A stretch of DNA of 64,000 nt, taken from positions 173,318 through 237,317 of the forward strand of contig JANNDY010000013.1 of NCBI GenBank assembly GCA_031378345.1, in the 5' to 3' direction. Source of the stretch: Emticicia sp031378345 (GTDB taxonomy: Bacteria > Bacteroidota > Bacteroidia > Cytophagales > Spirosomataceae). Shown piece after piece: positions 26,789 through 36,567 of this stretch; position 1 is the first letter of the stretch, and the number at the start of each line of letters is the position of its first letter. The translations under genes and the position numbers were made by a program. Under the pieces are notes generated by a model. It was given only the letters and a program-made list of their open reading frames with translations. It had not been told where the DNA came from and made no database searches.

Positions 26789-26820
26789 AAAAGCCTTCAT
26801 TTCTAAGCGAAGGCTTTTAA
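26789..26820 (-). terminator. Terminator of the MFS/amylase transcript
   Basis: AAAAGCCTTC and GAAGGCTTTT pair around a 10-nt loop, with T residues after it on the minus strand. It is 20 bases beyond the MFS stop. Confidence 0.9.
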
Positions 26821-26839
26821 AATATTCTAAAACACTTGT

Positions 26840-28180
26840 TTAGCCATTATCATCATCAACAAATCTCACACAAAAAGCAGCTATTAATAAACTTACTCCA
26901 CCTGCCACAACAATGTAAAGTGGTGCTTCAATTGAGGCTTCCCCGAAAATAGATTTTACTATTTTTCCAAGAAAAAGTGAAGCAAGAATTTCAGGAATGA
27001 CAATAAAAAAATTGAAAATCCCCATGTAAACGCCCATTTTGTTGGAAGGTAAAGCTCCCGACAAAATTGCATAAGGCATAGACAGAATAGATGCCCAAGC
27101 AATGCCCACGCCAACCATCGAAAGTAATAAAGTGTATTGGTCGTGAATAAAAAGCACCGAAATTAGCCCAATTCCACCGCAAATGAGGGCAAATGTATGC
27201 ACAAATTTTCGACTGGTTTTCTTGGCAATTACAGGAATCAGAAATGCAGCTAAAAAGCAAACAATAGAATAAGTTGCGAAGTTGATTCCGTTCCATTCAC
27301 CACCAGCACGAAACTCTGGTGAGTCAGCAGTGCTTGCTCCAAAAATATGATAAGAAGTCATTAATCCAAAAAACATCCACATACAAAACAAGCCCAGCCA
27401 AGTAAACATCTGCACAATAGCCAATTGCTTCATCGTTTTTGGAATTCCGCTAACTGAATCCAAAAGTTCTTTGAAATAACCTGCAAGGCCTTTGTTTTCT
27501 TCTTTTTCTTTTTTAAATGCCTCCATATCTTCAGGTGGATACTCGTCGGTAGTGAAGCAAGTATAAAGTACAGATAAAAAGAAAATTACTGCTCCGAGTT
27601 GAAAAGCATATTTTGTTGTCAAAGAAATACCACTTTCTGTTGTACCAATTACACCCATTTTGCTAAAAATCCAAGGTAAAAGATTGGCAAATGTTTGTCC
27701 CAAACCAATGAAAAAAGACTGCATGGCAAAGCCCGCAGTTCGCTGACTAATATCTAATTTGTCAGCTACAAATGCACGGAAAGGCTCCATCGAAACATTA
27801 ATACTTGCATCAAGTACCCAAAGCAAAGTGGCAGCCATCCACAAAACTTTTGACTCTGGCATAAAAAATAAACCTATCGAAGCTAAAATTGAACCTATAA
27901 AAAAGTAAGGTCTTCGTCTGCCATACTTTGTCCAAGTTCGGTCGCTCATTGAGCCGATTAATGGTTGAATCAAAAGCCCAGTCATCGGCCCTGCCAACCA
28001 CAAAATAGGAATTTCGTCAGGATTTGCTTTGAGTTGTGCGTAGATTCCACTCATGTTGGCAAGTTGAAGTCCCCAGCCAAATTGAATTCCGAAGAAGCCG
28101 AAATTCATGTTCCATAATTGCCAAAAGGAGAGTTTTGGTTTGGCTTTTCCGCCAGTCGAATTCATTGTTGTTGATGCCAT
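26840..28180 (-). CDS. MFS transporter, probably maltose/maltodextrin importer
   Basis: A 446-residue, 12-helix major facilitator protein of the SLC45-like/sugar-porter type. It has LSFWQLWNMNFGFFGIQFGW in helix 1 and the loop 2-3 motif GSMSDRTWTKYGRRRPYFFIG. A long cytoplasmic loop with EEYPPEDMEAFKKEKEENKG-type charge lies in the middle. Relatives in Bacteroidota sit next to GH13 and GH65 genes and are annotated as maltose transporters. Here it follows the amylase gene at 29 bases on the same strand, which supports inner-membrane import of the maltose made by the periplasmic amylases. Specificity is inferred from context. Confidence 0.88.
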   Translation of the reverse strand: MASTTMNSTGGKAKPKLSFWQLWNMNFGFFGIQFGWGLQLANMSGIYAQLKANPDEIPILWLAGPMTGLLIQPLIGSMSDRTWTKYGRRRPYFFIGSILASIGLFFMPESKVLWMAATLLWVLDASINVSMEPFRAFVADKLDISQRTAGFAMQSFFIGLGQTFANLLPWIFSKMGVIGTTESGISLTTKYAFQLGAVIFFLSVLYTCFTTDEYPPEDMEAFKKEKEENKGLAGYFKELLDSVSGIPKTMKQLAIVQMFTWLGLFCMWMFFGLMTSYHIFGASTADSPEFRAGGEWNGINFATYSIVCFLAAFLIPVIAKKTSRKFVHTFALICGGIGLISVLFIHDQYTLLLSMVGVGIAWASILSMPYAILSGALPSNKMGVYMGIFNFFIVIPEILASLFLGKIVKSIFGEASIEAPLYIVVAGGVSLLIAAFCVRFVDDDNG

Positions 28181-28209
28181 TATGTATAGGTTAAAGGTTA
28201 AATTTTGTG

Positions 28210-29997
28210 TTATTCGATTTTAAATATTACAATTGAATTTTTAGGAATTTCTATCTTCAAAGTTTCGTCTGATTCTTGTTTTTTTGAAAGATTGCTTCCG
28301 AAAATTCCAGAATAATTAATTTCACCAAAACGATTTAAGTGCATCATGTCAAAGGCATCGTTTGGAATTTTGATTTCGGTTTTATATGATTTTTCTAAGT
28401 CAAAATTACAAACAAACAATAGTTTTTGATTTTTAGTAAATCGTAGATAAGAATATATTTTTTTGTCATTATAATTTTCAGATTGACCTTCTCTATTAAT
28501 ATATTGTAAATCAAAAAATTCTCCGTTTTTAACAGCATCACTTTCATTGACAAATTTTAAAATTTCGGCATATTGGCTTCTTAATTTTTTTTGTTCAATA
28601 GATAATTTGCCACCGTCATATTTATGGTTATTTACCCAATTCTGAAATTCGGGGACACCCCAATAATCAAACATGGTAGTTCGACCGTCTTCACCACTAA
28701 AACCTTCGGCAACAGTTGGCTTCACTCCTACTTCTTGCCCAAAATATAACATAACTGGTCCAGAATGCAGCGTTGCACTCAACCACATAGCAGGAATCGC
28801 CTTGATTGGGTCATTGGCAAAATACTTGGAAGCAATGCGTTGTTCATCATGATTTTCCAAAAAACGCAACATTCGATTTGAAAAATCGCCCGATTCTTGC
28901 AGCCACACCTTCGAAATATCATTAGCATTTCCGCCACCTTCAATTAATCTTCTTAATGCATCATAAAGCCCTACTTTATCATACAAATAATCGAATTTTC
29001 CTTCAAAAAGATATTGTTTGTATCTTTGTGGATTATAGATTTCAGCAATAAAAATTACTTCAGGATTAATTTTCTTAATTTCAGGAATCACCCAACCCCA
29101 AAATTCAAACGGCACCATTTCGGACATATCACAACGAAAACCATCTACACCTTTTTTTGTCCAATAAGTCAAAATTTCACGCATTTTCAACCATGTACTT
29201 GGAGTTGGTTCAAAGTGTTTTGAACGATTATCCAAATAATCTACGCCATAATTGAGTTTAATTGTCTCAAACCAATCATTAATGCTTGGTTTTGCCGAAA
29301 AAACGTCATTTCCAGTAGCTATTGCAGGACTTTCAACGAAAGAATTTTTAACTTTTATGGGCGGCTGTATGCCATCAGGCACAACGAAATCTGTTCCTGG
29401 GATATAATAAAAGTTATTATTTGCCGAGAAAGCCTTAGTTTTATTATCTTCTTCACCAAAATCTTTTACGCCCTTTGGTTTCTTATCAGAATGATAACTT
29501 CTCGCCACGTGATTTGGCACAAAATCTATCAAAACTTTGAGTCTGTTTTTATGACTTCTTGCCACCAATGCCTCAAATTCTTTCATGCGATTTTTTACAT
29601 CGACTGCCAAATCTGGACTTACATCATAATAGTCTTTGATAGCATAAGGCGAGCCAGCAATGCCTTTTACAACCAAAGGATTATCTTGTGGAATCGTGAA
29701 CTTTGAATAATCGGTCATGGTTGCGTGTTCTATTACGCCTGTAAACCACACGTGCGACACACCAAAATCTTTCAATGATTTGAGTGCTTTGTCGTTGATG
29801 TCGTTAAATTTTCCTGTGCCGTTTTCTTCTAATGTTCCGTAAAATATATTTGTAGTGTTTAGGTTTCCGAACAAACGAGTATAGATTTGATAAACTACAA
29901 GTTTGTCGGTTGGTTTTTCTTTGGTCATTTTGTTAGGTTTTTGAGCCACCGAAAAATGGCATAAAGCCACCAAAACAATGGCAATTAATTTATTCAT
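28210..29997 (-). CDS. Periplasmic GH13 alpha-amylase
   Basis: A 595-residue glycoside hydrolase family 13 enzyme. I choose the ATG at 29997, which begins a signal peptide (MNKLIAIVLVALCHFSVAQ). Conserved regions are VLIDFVPNHVAR (region I), DGFRCDMSEM with nucleophile Asp290 (II), FIAEIYN with acid/base Glu319 (III), and FLENHDEQR with the transition-state Asp (IV). A short C-terminal beta domain closes the protein. It should cleave alpha-1,4 glucans in the periplasm. It is divergent from the second GH13 gene (101-base gap) and co-transcribed with the MFS transporter. Confidence 0.94.
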   Translation of the reverse strand: MNKLIAIVLVALCHFSVAQKPNKMTKEKPTDKLVVYQIYTRLFGNLNTTNIFYGTLEENGTGKFNDINDKALKSLKDFGVSHVWFTGVIEHATMTDYSKFTIPQDNPLVVKGIAGSPYAIKDYYDVSPDLAVDVKNRMKEFEALVARSHKNRLKVLIDFVPNHVARSYHSDKKPKGVKDFGEEDNKTKAFSANNNFYYIPGTDFVVPDGIQPPIKVKNSFVESPAIATGNDVFSAKPSINDWFETIKLNYGVDYLDNRSKHFEPTPSTWLKMREILTYWTKKGVDGFRCDMSEMVPFEFWGWVIPEIKKINPEVIFIAEIYNPQRYKQYLFEGKFDYLYDKVGLYDALRRLIEGGGNANDISKVWLQESGDFSNRMLRFLENHDEQRIASKYFANDPIKAIPAMWLSATLHSGPVMLYFGQEVGVKPTVAEGFSGEDGRTTMFDYWGVPEFQNWVNNHKYDGGKLSIEQKKLRSQYAEILKFVNESDAVKNGEFFDLQYINREGQSENYNDKKIYSYLRFTKNQKLLFVCNFDLEKSYKTEIKIPNDAFDMMHLNRFGEINYSGIFGSNLSKKQESDETLKIEIPKNSIVIFKIE

Positions 29998-30098
29998 TTT
30001 GTCATAGGTTGAAGTTAGTTTCAAATCTAAACAAGATTTTTTTATGAAAAAATACTTTGATTGTGTTATTTTGCCTTACAAACGAAAACTTTAAACTT
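29998..30098. promoter_or_regulatory. Divergent promoter region of the two amylase genes
   Basis: Both transcription units of the maltodextrin locus must start in or near this 101-base gap, so it is the natural control point. Only imperfect matches to the Bacteroidota promoter (TTTG and TAnnTTTG-like blocks) are visible. No regulator gene of the locus lies in the window. Confidence 0.45.
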
Positions 30099-31991
30099 AT
30101 GAAACTTACAAAACACTTGTTCTTTCTTGTTTTAATACAATTAGGAGTTAGCCATCATGGTTTTAGTCAAAAACCTGATATTCAACGCATTAACCCTTCA
30201 AATTGGTGGGTTGGCATGAAAAACCCAAACCTTCAAATATTGGTTTATGGCAAAAACATTGCTTCTTCGAGCCTTAGTCTAAAACCATATGCTGGTGTTA
30301 AATTAAAGAAAACACACCAAACAGAAAATCCAAATTATCTTTTTATTGATTTAGAAATTGGTAAAAACGCCAAAGCAGGTTTTTTACAATTATCAATGAC
30401 CAATTATCAATTAAAAGGTGTTCCGCAGATTACAAATATTCCTTATGAACTGAAAGTTCGTACCGCAAAGCCACAAGCAGTTACGCAAGCTGATGTGGTT
30501 TATTTGTTGATGCCAGATCGATTTGCCAATGGTGATGAATCGAACGATAAATTTGCTGATATGCTCGACCCCGAAGCCGACCGTAAAAGTCCATGGTTGC
30601 GTCATGGCGGCGATTTGCAAGGAATCATCGACCATCTTGATTATTTCAAAGAATTGGGCGTTACGGCTCTTTGGCTAACGCCAATCATTGAGAATAATAC
30701 ACACCAAAGCAATGAAGGCGGCACGATGCGTAGCTCGTATCATGGCTATCATTTTACTGACCATTATCAAATTGACAAGCGTTTTGGTGGAAATGAAGGC
30801 TATTTAAAATTGATTGATGCAGCTCACAAAAAAGGCATTAAAATCGTACAAGATGCCGTCTATAATCATGTGGGAGAAGATGCTTGGTTTAACAGAGATT
30901 TACCTTCAAAAACTTGGATTCATCATTGGGATAAATATACTAATACTTCTTATAAAGACCAACCACTTTTTGATGTCAATGGCTCTAAATATGACAAAAA
31001 AGTAACTACTGATGGTTGGTTTACTTCTTTCTTACCTGATTTAGACCAAAAAGACCCACTTTTGGCAAAATATTTGATTCAACACGCACTTTGGACAATT
31101 GAGTATTTTAAAATTGATTCGTGGAGAATTGATACTTATATTTATAATGACATGGAGTTTATGAATCGTTGCAACAAAGCGATTTTGGACGAACATCCAC
31201 AAATGTTGCTTTTTGGAGAATCTGCCGTAAATACCTCCATTAGTCAAGCCTATTTTACGAAAAACAATCTAAATATTCCCTTCAAATGTAATTTGCCAGC
31301 GGGTTGTGATTTTGTGCTTCAAGGAGCAATTAATAGTTCGTTGAATGAAGATTTTGGTTGGAATAATGGTGTAAATCGTCTTTACCAAACTTTGGCACAA
31401 GACATAATTTACCAAAACCCAGAAAGACTTGTACCTTTTGTAGAAAATCACGATACCGACCGATATTTTTCGGTAATTGGTGAAGATTTTAATAAATATA
31501 AATTAGGTTTGACTTGGCTATATACGCTTCGTGGCATTCCGCAAATGTATTATGGCACAGAGTTTTTGATGAAAAACTTCAAAAATCCAACCGATGCTGA
31601 GGTAAGAAAAGATTTTCCAGGAGGTTTTAAAGGCGATACTGAAAATAAATTTACTGCCGCAGGAAGAAACCAAAAAGAAAATGATGCTTTCAATTTCAAT
31701 AAAAAACTATTGAATTATCGTAAAACTTCTGATGCGTTGAGTAATGGAAAATTCATGCAGTTTACACCTTTCGACAATGGCGTTTATGTCTATTTTCGCT
31801 ATACTGACAAGCAAACAGTGATGGTTGTGAGCAATACAAAAAAGACCGAAGCAACATTTTCGACCGAGAATTTTGCTGAACGCATCAAAGGCTCAAAATC
31901 GGCAAAAAACATTATGACTGATGAGGTTTTAAATGACATTTCGACCTTGAAAGTACCTGCAATGACAGCAGTTATTTTGGAATTAAAGTAG
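30099..31991 (+). CDS. Cyclomaltodextrinase/neopullulanase-like GH13 enzyme (SusA type)
   Basis: A 630-residue secreted GH13 enzyme starting at MKLTKHLFFLVLIQLGVS, a signal peptide. Residues 25-125 match the N-terminal Ig-like domain of cyclomaltodextrinases (NPSNWWVGMKNPNLQILVYG). The catalytic barrel has KIVQDAVYNHVG, the nucleophile Asp345 in DSWRIDTYIYND, acid/base Glu374 in LFGESAV, and FVENHDTDRYF. The C-terminal beta domain ends in PAMTAVILELK. It resembles SusA-type periplasmic neopullulanase that cuts malto-oligosaccharides to maltose and glucose. It heads the operon pgmB - thioredoxin-like - GH65. Confidence 0.94.
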   Translation: MKLTKHLFFLVLIQLGVSHHGFSQKPDIQRINPSNWWVGMKNPNLQILVYGKNIASSSLSLKPYAGVKLKKTHQTENPNYLFIDLEIGKNAKAGFLQLSMTNYQLKGVPQITNIPYELKVRTAKPQAVTQADVVYLLMPDRFANGDESNDKFADMLDPEADRKSPWLRHGGDLQGIIDHLDYFKELGVTALWLTPIIENNTHQSNEGGTMRSSYHGYHFTDHYQIDKRFGGNEGYLKLIDAAHKKGIKIVQDAVYNHVGEDAWFNRDLPSKTWIHHWDKYTNTSYKDQPLFDVNGSKYDKKVTTDGWFTSFLPDLDQKDPLLAKYLIQHALWTIEYFKIDSWRIDTYIYNDMEFMNRCNKAILDEHPQMLLFGESAVNTSISQAYFTKNNLNIPFKCNLPAGCDFVLQGAINSSLNEDFGWNNGVNRLYQTLAQDIIYQNPERLVPFVENHDTDRYFSVIGEDFNKYKLGLTWLYTLRGIPQMYYGTEFLMKNFKNPTDAEVRKDFPGGFKGDTENKFTAAGRNQKENDAFNFNKKLLNYRKTSDALSNGKFMQFTPFDNGVYVYFRYTDKQTVMVVSNTKKTEATFSTENFAERIKGSKSAKNIMTDEVLNDISTLKVPAMTAVILELK

Positions 31992-32040
31992 TCTAAATTT
32001 AGAAAATTATTCTACAAAAAAGTAATATGATAAATAATTT

Positions 32041-32057
32041 GCGAACTGGAAGTTCGC
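32041..32057. repeat. Short perfect hairpin ahead of pgmB
   Basis: GCGAACT and AGTTCGC form a 7-bp stem with a 3-nt loop. It ends 10 bases before the pgmB ATG, where the ribosome binds. It resembles dispersed palindromes seen in AT-rich Bacteroidota genomes. Confidence 0.6.
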
Positions 32058-32067
32058 CCCACAAAAT

Positions 32068-32721
32068 ATGATTAATGCAATTTTATTTGATTTAGATGGT
32101 GTAATTGTCGAAACGGCGGGTTTTCATTACCAAGCATGGCGACGATTGGCAAATGATTTAGGATTTGATATTTCAGAAGAATTCAACGAAGGACTGAAAG
32201 GCATTAGCCGCATGGAATCGCTGGATTTGATTTTGAAACATGGTGGCGTTGAGTTGATCGAAGAACAAAAATTAGCTTTGGCTGTTTCCAAAAATGACAA
32301 TTATTTGACTTTGGTTAGCAAAATGACTCCTGACGATATTTTGCCAGGCGTTCAAGATTTTTTCAAGCAAATCAAGCAAACTGACATAAAAATTGGCTTA
32401 GGTTCGGTCAGTAAAAATGCCAAAATGATTTTAGAACGAGTTGGATTATTGCAAGAATTTGATGCTATTATTGATGGTACAAAAATTACGAGAGGCAAAC
32501 CCGACCCCGAAGTATTTTTAAACGGTGCTTCCGAATTAGGCTTTTTACCCATCGAATGTATTGTTTTTGAAGATGCCGTAGCTGGCGTAGAAGCAGGAAA
32601 AAGAGCAGGAATGAATGTAGTTGGCATCGGAAAATCCGAAGTTTTGACAAAAGCTGATATTGTTTTGGCAGGTTTTGAAGGAATTGAGTTGAACGCACTT
32701 TTAGTGGAATTAAAGAATTAA
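32068..32721 (+). CDS. pgmB: Beta-phosphoglucomutase
   Basis: HAD-superfamily enzyme of 217 residues that turns beta-glucose-1-phosphate into glucose-6-phosphate. The nucleophile and acid/base Asp pair is in FDLDGVIVETA. The cap domain has RRLANDLGF and GISRMESLDLIL. Further HAD motifs are LGSVSKN (motif II), RGKPDPEVF with the Lys (III) and CIVFEDAVAGVEAGKRAG (IV), the last being diagnostic for this family. It works directly downstream of the GH65 phosphorylase in the same operon. Confidence 0.96.
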   Translation: MINAILFDLDGVIVETAGFHYQAWRRLANDLGFDISEEFNEGLKGISRMESLDLILKHGGVELIEEQKLALAVSKNDNYLTLVSKMTPDDILPGVQDFFKQIKQTDIKIGLGSVSKNAKMILERVGLLQEFDAIIDGTKITRGKPDPEVFLNGASELGFLPIECIVFEDAVAGVEAGKRAGMNVVGIGKSEVLTKADIVLAGFEGIELNALLVELKN

Positions 32722-32730
32722 GTACGATTT

Positions 32731-34101
32731 ATGAGAAACATTTTTGCTGTTTTTGTTTTATTTTGTCTGATGACTTTTGACTGTTTTTCGCAAAACAAAT
32801 ATTTTATTGATGATTCATGGGAAAAAGTTATAAAATTTTCTATCGATAGAAATCAGATGCTTTTTGTTTACATCTATTCGGAGAAATGTGATGTTTGTAA
32901 AGAGTTAGATGAAAAGGTGTTTTCTAATACTGAAAAAATGAATCGCTTATTAGAAAATGTTATTTTTTATAAGGCAGATTTTAATGATAAAATCAATGGT
33001 CAAAAAATAGTTGAGAAATTCAGTTTAACAAAAACCCCAACATTCCTCTTTTTACGCTGGAATGACAATATTTATCATAAAGTTGAGCCAATTGTAGGAG
33101 ATTTCGACCTTGAATCAATGTACGAATCAATAAAAATTGAATTGGAGAATGGAATAAAGAAAAACGAAATTGTTAGAAAATATAATGAGAACAAAAATAA
33201 TCCGCAAGCCATAAAAGATTACAATAATTATTTAATAAAAACTTATCCAAATTTCCCATTTGGCAACATCGTAAATAATTATTTAAAAGTAATTTCACCA
33301 AAAGAACAATTATCAGAAGAAACACTTCAAATGATATTAAAATCTGGGAATTATTTTGAATCATTTACAATTGAAATTCTATTGAGACAATTGCAAAAAG
33401 CGACAATACAAGAGAACTTATATAACCAATATATTATTAAAGATAGAATTATTACAAGCATCATACCTACATTTAATCGTGGCTATGTACTTGACAAAAT
33501 AAATTTAAATAAAGCAATTGAATTCGCCGAGAGTTGTAATAAAATCACACCAAATTTTAAAAATAATGACAAATCAATTTTTGAAATTTATTTTCATGCA
33601 AGTGTACCAAACAAAAGCAAATTTTTAAATCTTTCAAAATATTACTATAATGACCAAAAGCCAAACCTCAGAAAAGATAAATTGAGGCATAATGATTCAC
33701 TTTTTTATAATCAAATAAAAAACTATTTGTTAAAAGATACGCTACTCTCTTTTGAACAAAAAAATATCCTGAAATCAAAAAACAATTACTATTCAAATAC
33801 TCAAGCAGCGAATTTAATTTTCATAGCCAAAGGAATTTACATTTTAGATAAATTCCCTAAAAATATTGAATTTGGAATACAATGTGCAAAAAAATCGATT
33901 GAATTTGCTCCAAATGCAACTCGTTATGCCATTTGCGGACTACTTCATTATAAAAATGAAGAATATAAAGCTGCCTACGAAATGTTAATAAAAGCAACAG
34001 AACTTGAAATAGATGAAAAAGACAAAATTGATGCAGATGTTTACAAAGATGCTTTTTCAACCCTTTTAGAAATCAAAAAAAGAATACCAGAAAATTACTG
34101 A
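32731..34101 (+). CDS. Secreted thioredoxin-like protein with helical repeats
   Basis: A 456-residue protein with a signal peptide (MRNIFAVFVLFCLMTFDCFS). Residues about 25-130 form a thioredoxin-fold domain with a CxxC motif in YSEKCDVCKEL and the cis-proline TKTPTFLFLRW. Residues 150-456 are mostly helical; the end (AKKSIEFAPNATRYAICGLLHY, EYKAAYEMLIKATELE) looks like TPR repeats. It lies 9 bases after pgmB and 52 before the GH65 gene, so it is co-transcribed with sugar genes. Whether it helps fold the periplasmic amylases or is a passenger is unknown. Confidence 0.82.
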   Translation: MRNIFAVFVLFCLMTFDCFSQNKYFIDDSWEKVIKFSIDRNQMLFVYIYSEKCDVCKELDEKVFSNTEKMNRLLENVIFYKADFNDKINGQKIVEKFSLTKTPTFLFLRWNDNIYHKVEPIVGDFDLESMYESIKIELENGIKKNEIVRKYNENKNNPQAIKDYNNYLIKTYPNFPFGNIVNNYLKVISPKEQLSEETLQMILKSGNYFESFTIEILLRQLQKATIQENLYNQYIIKDRIITSIIPTFNRGYVLDKINLNKAIEFAESCNKITPNFKNNDKSIFEIYFHASVPNKSKFLNLSKYYYNDQKPNLRKDKLRHNDSLFYNQIKNYLLKDTLLSFEQKNILKSKNNYYSNTQAANLIFIAKGIYILDKFPKNIEFGIQCAKKSIEFAPNATRYAICGLLHYKNEEYKAAYEMLIKATELEIDEKDKIDADVYKDAFSTLLEIKKRIPENY

Positions 34102-34153
34102 TAAAATACTTTACCTATAAAAAGATAGTCCTAAAAAACTATCATACTAATTT

Positions 34154-36493
34154 ATGAAAGATTATATAAAACACGATGCGTGGTGCATTATTGAAGAAGG
34201 ATTCCACCCCGAGCATAACGAAATTACCGAAAGTTTGATGAGTTTGGGCAATGGTCGCATGGGCGGACGTGGAAATTTTGAAGAAAATTATTCAGGAAGA
34301 ACCTTACAAGGCAACTATGTGGCTGGTGTTTGGTTTCCAGACAAAACTCGTGTAGGTTGGTGGAAAAATGGTTATCCAAATTACTTTGCCAAAGTTATCA
34401 ATGCTTGCAATTGGACAGGAATTGACATCGAAATTGAAGGGGAATCGCTCGATTTGAATACTTGCAAAGTTTTGGAATTTAAAAGAACGCTTGATATGCG
34501 AACTGGCGTTTTAGAGCGTATTTGTACCGTTGAATTATCGATTACCAAAACTTTAAAAATCCATTCTCAGCGTTTTTTGAGTATGGTTGATGATGAAGCA
34601 GGTGTAATAAAATATTCAGTTACGCCATTAAATTTTTCTGGTTGTGTCAAAATCACAGTTTCGCTTGATGGTGATGTGAGTAACAAAGATTCAAATCATG
34701 GTGAAAAATTTTGGCAAGAAATCAGCAAAGAAACTGCTCACGGTGAAGGTTATTTGACACTCGAAACCAAACAATCTCCATGGGATACAGTTCCTACTTT
34801 TCAAGTTTGTACTGGAATGAAGTTTGAGATTTTTCAAGATACTCAATTAGTTGCGGGCGGCGTTCCGCATTATCAGATACTTCCAATCAAAAAAGAAAGT
34901 TATGTTGCAAACGAATTGAAACTTAATTTGGAAGAAAACAAGGCAATTTCAATCATAAAATATGGTGTAAATCTTTCTTCTGAAAACCATTCGATTGAAA
35001 AACTCAATTCAAATGCGAAACAGTATCTTGAAAAAGTAGCAAAAAAAGGTTTTGACTTGATGCTTGCCGAACAAACAGCGGCTTGGGCAAAAAAATGGGA
35101 AGGAAATGATATTCAAATTGAAGGTGATGTGGCTGCTCAACAGGCGATTCGTTTCAATATTTTTCAATTGCAACAAACTTATACAGGCGAAGATGCTCGT
35201 TTAAATATTGGTCCAAAAGGTTTTACTGGCGAAAAATACGGTGGTGTAACTTATTGGGACACCGAGGCTTATTGTTTGCCGTTTTACTTGGCTACTTCCG
35301 ACCAAAAAGTTGCCCGTAATTTATTGGTTTATCGCCATAATCATTTACAAAAAGCTATTGAAAATGCCGAAAAATTAGGCTTTTCGGGCGGAGGGGCACT
35401 TTATCCGATGGTTACGATGAATGGCGAAGAATGTCATAACGAATGGGAAATTACGTTTGAAGAAATTCATCGAAATGGAGCCATTGCTTATTCCATTTTT
35501 GACTATGTGCGTTATACAGGAGATGCTCAGTACTTGGCAGAATATGGTCTGGAAGTTTTGACAGGTATTTCGAGATTTTGGTCGCAACGTGTCAATTGGT
35601 CGGCTGACAAAAATAAATATGTAATGTTGGGCGTAACTGGTCCAAATGAATACGAAAACAATGTCAATAATAACTGGTACACTAATTATTTAGCAAAATG
35701 GTGTTTGAGTTATACGATTGAATGTTTTGAAAAATTAAAGAGCGAAAATTCAGAGAAATTTGAAGAAATAATTGCTAAAACCAAGCTCAATTATACATCT
35801 GAGTTAGAAAAATGGCAACATATTGTTGAAAATATGTACTTCCCATTCGACGAAAATCGCCAAGTTTTCTTGCAACAAGATGGATTTTTGGATAAAGAAT
35901 TACTGAATGTTGGAGATATTGCTGAACATCGTCCAATCAATCAAAAATGGTCTTGGGACAGAATTTTACGTTCATGTTTTATCAAGCAAGCTGATGTTTT
36001 GCAAGGAATGTATTTCTTTGAAGAAGATTTTACAATCGATGAATTGCGTAGGAATTTTGATTTTTATGAACCAATGACTGTACATGAATCTTCACTTTCG
36101 CCATGCGTTCATGTGATTCATGCGGCAAGACTCGACAAAAAAGACAAGGCTTACGAAATGTATGTCCGCACAGCTCGCCTCGATTTGGACGATTATAATA
36201 ATGACACCGAAGACGGTTTGCACATTACCTCAATGGCAGGAACTTGGCTTTCGGTTGTGCAAGGTTTTGGTGGTATGAGAGTGAAAAATAATATGATTTC
36301 TTTTGAGCCATTTTTGCCTGAACAATGGACTGGATTTTCGTTTAGGGTTGGCTTTAGAAAAAATTCATTGAATATATCAATCAAAGGAAATACTATCGAA
36401 ATTGAGAATATTTCTGGTAATGGTATTACGGTTTTGGTTTATGGAAATGAAGTTTCAGTTCCTGCCAGTTCTACAAAATCAGTTACTTATTAA
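34154..36493 (+). CDS. GH65 family phosphorylase, probably maltose phosphorylase
   Basis: A 779-residue glycoside hydrolase family 65 enzyme. The N-terminal super-sandwich domain includes SLMSLGNGRMGGRGNFEENY. The (alpha/alpha)6 barrel has KYGGVTYWDTEAYCLPFYLA and the catalytic acid Glu499 in GPNEYENNVNNNWYTN, which matches the maltose-phosphorylase form. The NQKWSWDRILRSCFIKQADVLQ stretch follows. No signal peptide, so it acts in the cytoplasm, splitting maltose with phosphate to glucose and beta-glucose-1-phosphate for PgmB. Trehalose or kojibiose phosphorylase activity cannot be excluded, but the amylase context favours maltose. Confidence 0.93.
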   Translation: MKDYIKHDAWCIIEEGFHPEHNEITESLMSLGNGRMGGRGNFEENYSGRTLQGNYVAGVWFPDKTRVGWWKNGYPNYFAKVINACNWTGIDIEIEGESLDLNTCKVLEFKRTLDMRTGVLERICTVELSITKTLKIHSQRFLSMVDDEAGVIKYSVTPLNFSGCVKITVSLDGDVSNKDSNHGEKFWQEISKETAHGEGYLTLETKQSPWDTVPTFQVCTGMKFEIFQDTQLVAGGVPHYQILPIKKESYVANELKLNLEENKAISIIKYGVNLSSENHSIEKLNSNAKQYLEKVAKKGFDLMLAEQTAAWAKKWEGNDIQIEGDVAAQQAIRFNIFQLQQTYTGEDARLNIGPKGFTGEKYGGVTYWDTEAYCLPFYLATSDQKVARNLLVYRHNHLQKAIENAEKLGFSGGGALYPMVTMNGEECHNEWEITFEEIHRNGAIAYSIFDYVRYTGDAQYLAEYGLEVLTGISRFWSQRVNWSADKNKYVMLGVTGPNEYENNVNNNWYTNYLAKWCLSYTIECFEKLKSENSEKFEEIIAKTKLNYTSELEKWQHIVENMYFPFDENRQVFLQQDGFLDKELLNVGDIAEHRPINQKWSWDRILRSCFIKQADVLQGMYFFEEDFTIDELRRNFDFYEPMTVHESSLSPCVHVIHAARLDKKDKAYEMYVRTARLDLDDYNNDTEDGLHITSMAGTWLSVVQGFGGMRVKNNMISFEPFLPEQWTGFSFRVGFRKNSLNISIKGNTIEIENISGNGITVLVYGNEVSVPASSTKSVTY

Positions 36494-36507
36494 TACTTTT
36501 TAACACC

Positions 36508-36545
36508 AAAAATGCTGTCAGATTTACATTTGACAGCATTTTTTT
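36508..36545. terminator. Terminator after GH65 gene
   Basis: AATGCTGTCA pairs with TGACAGCATT around a 10-nt loop, flanked by A and T runs, so it works on both strands between convergent genes. Confidence 0.93.
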
Positions 36546-36567
36546 ATAAATTAAACATTCAAAAAAC

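Noticed and set aside
30015..30070. A consensus promoter for the second amylase gene
   Set aside because: Candidate TTTG and TA-TTTG blocks have wrong spacing or one base missing.
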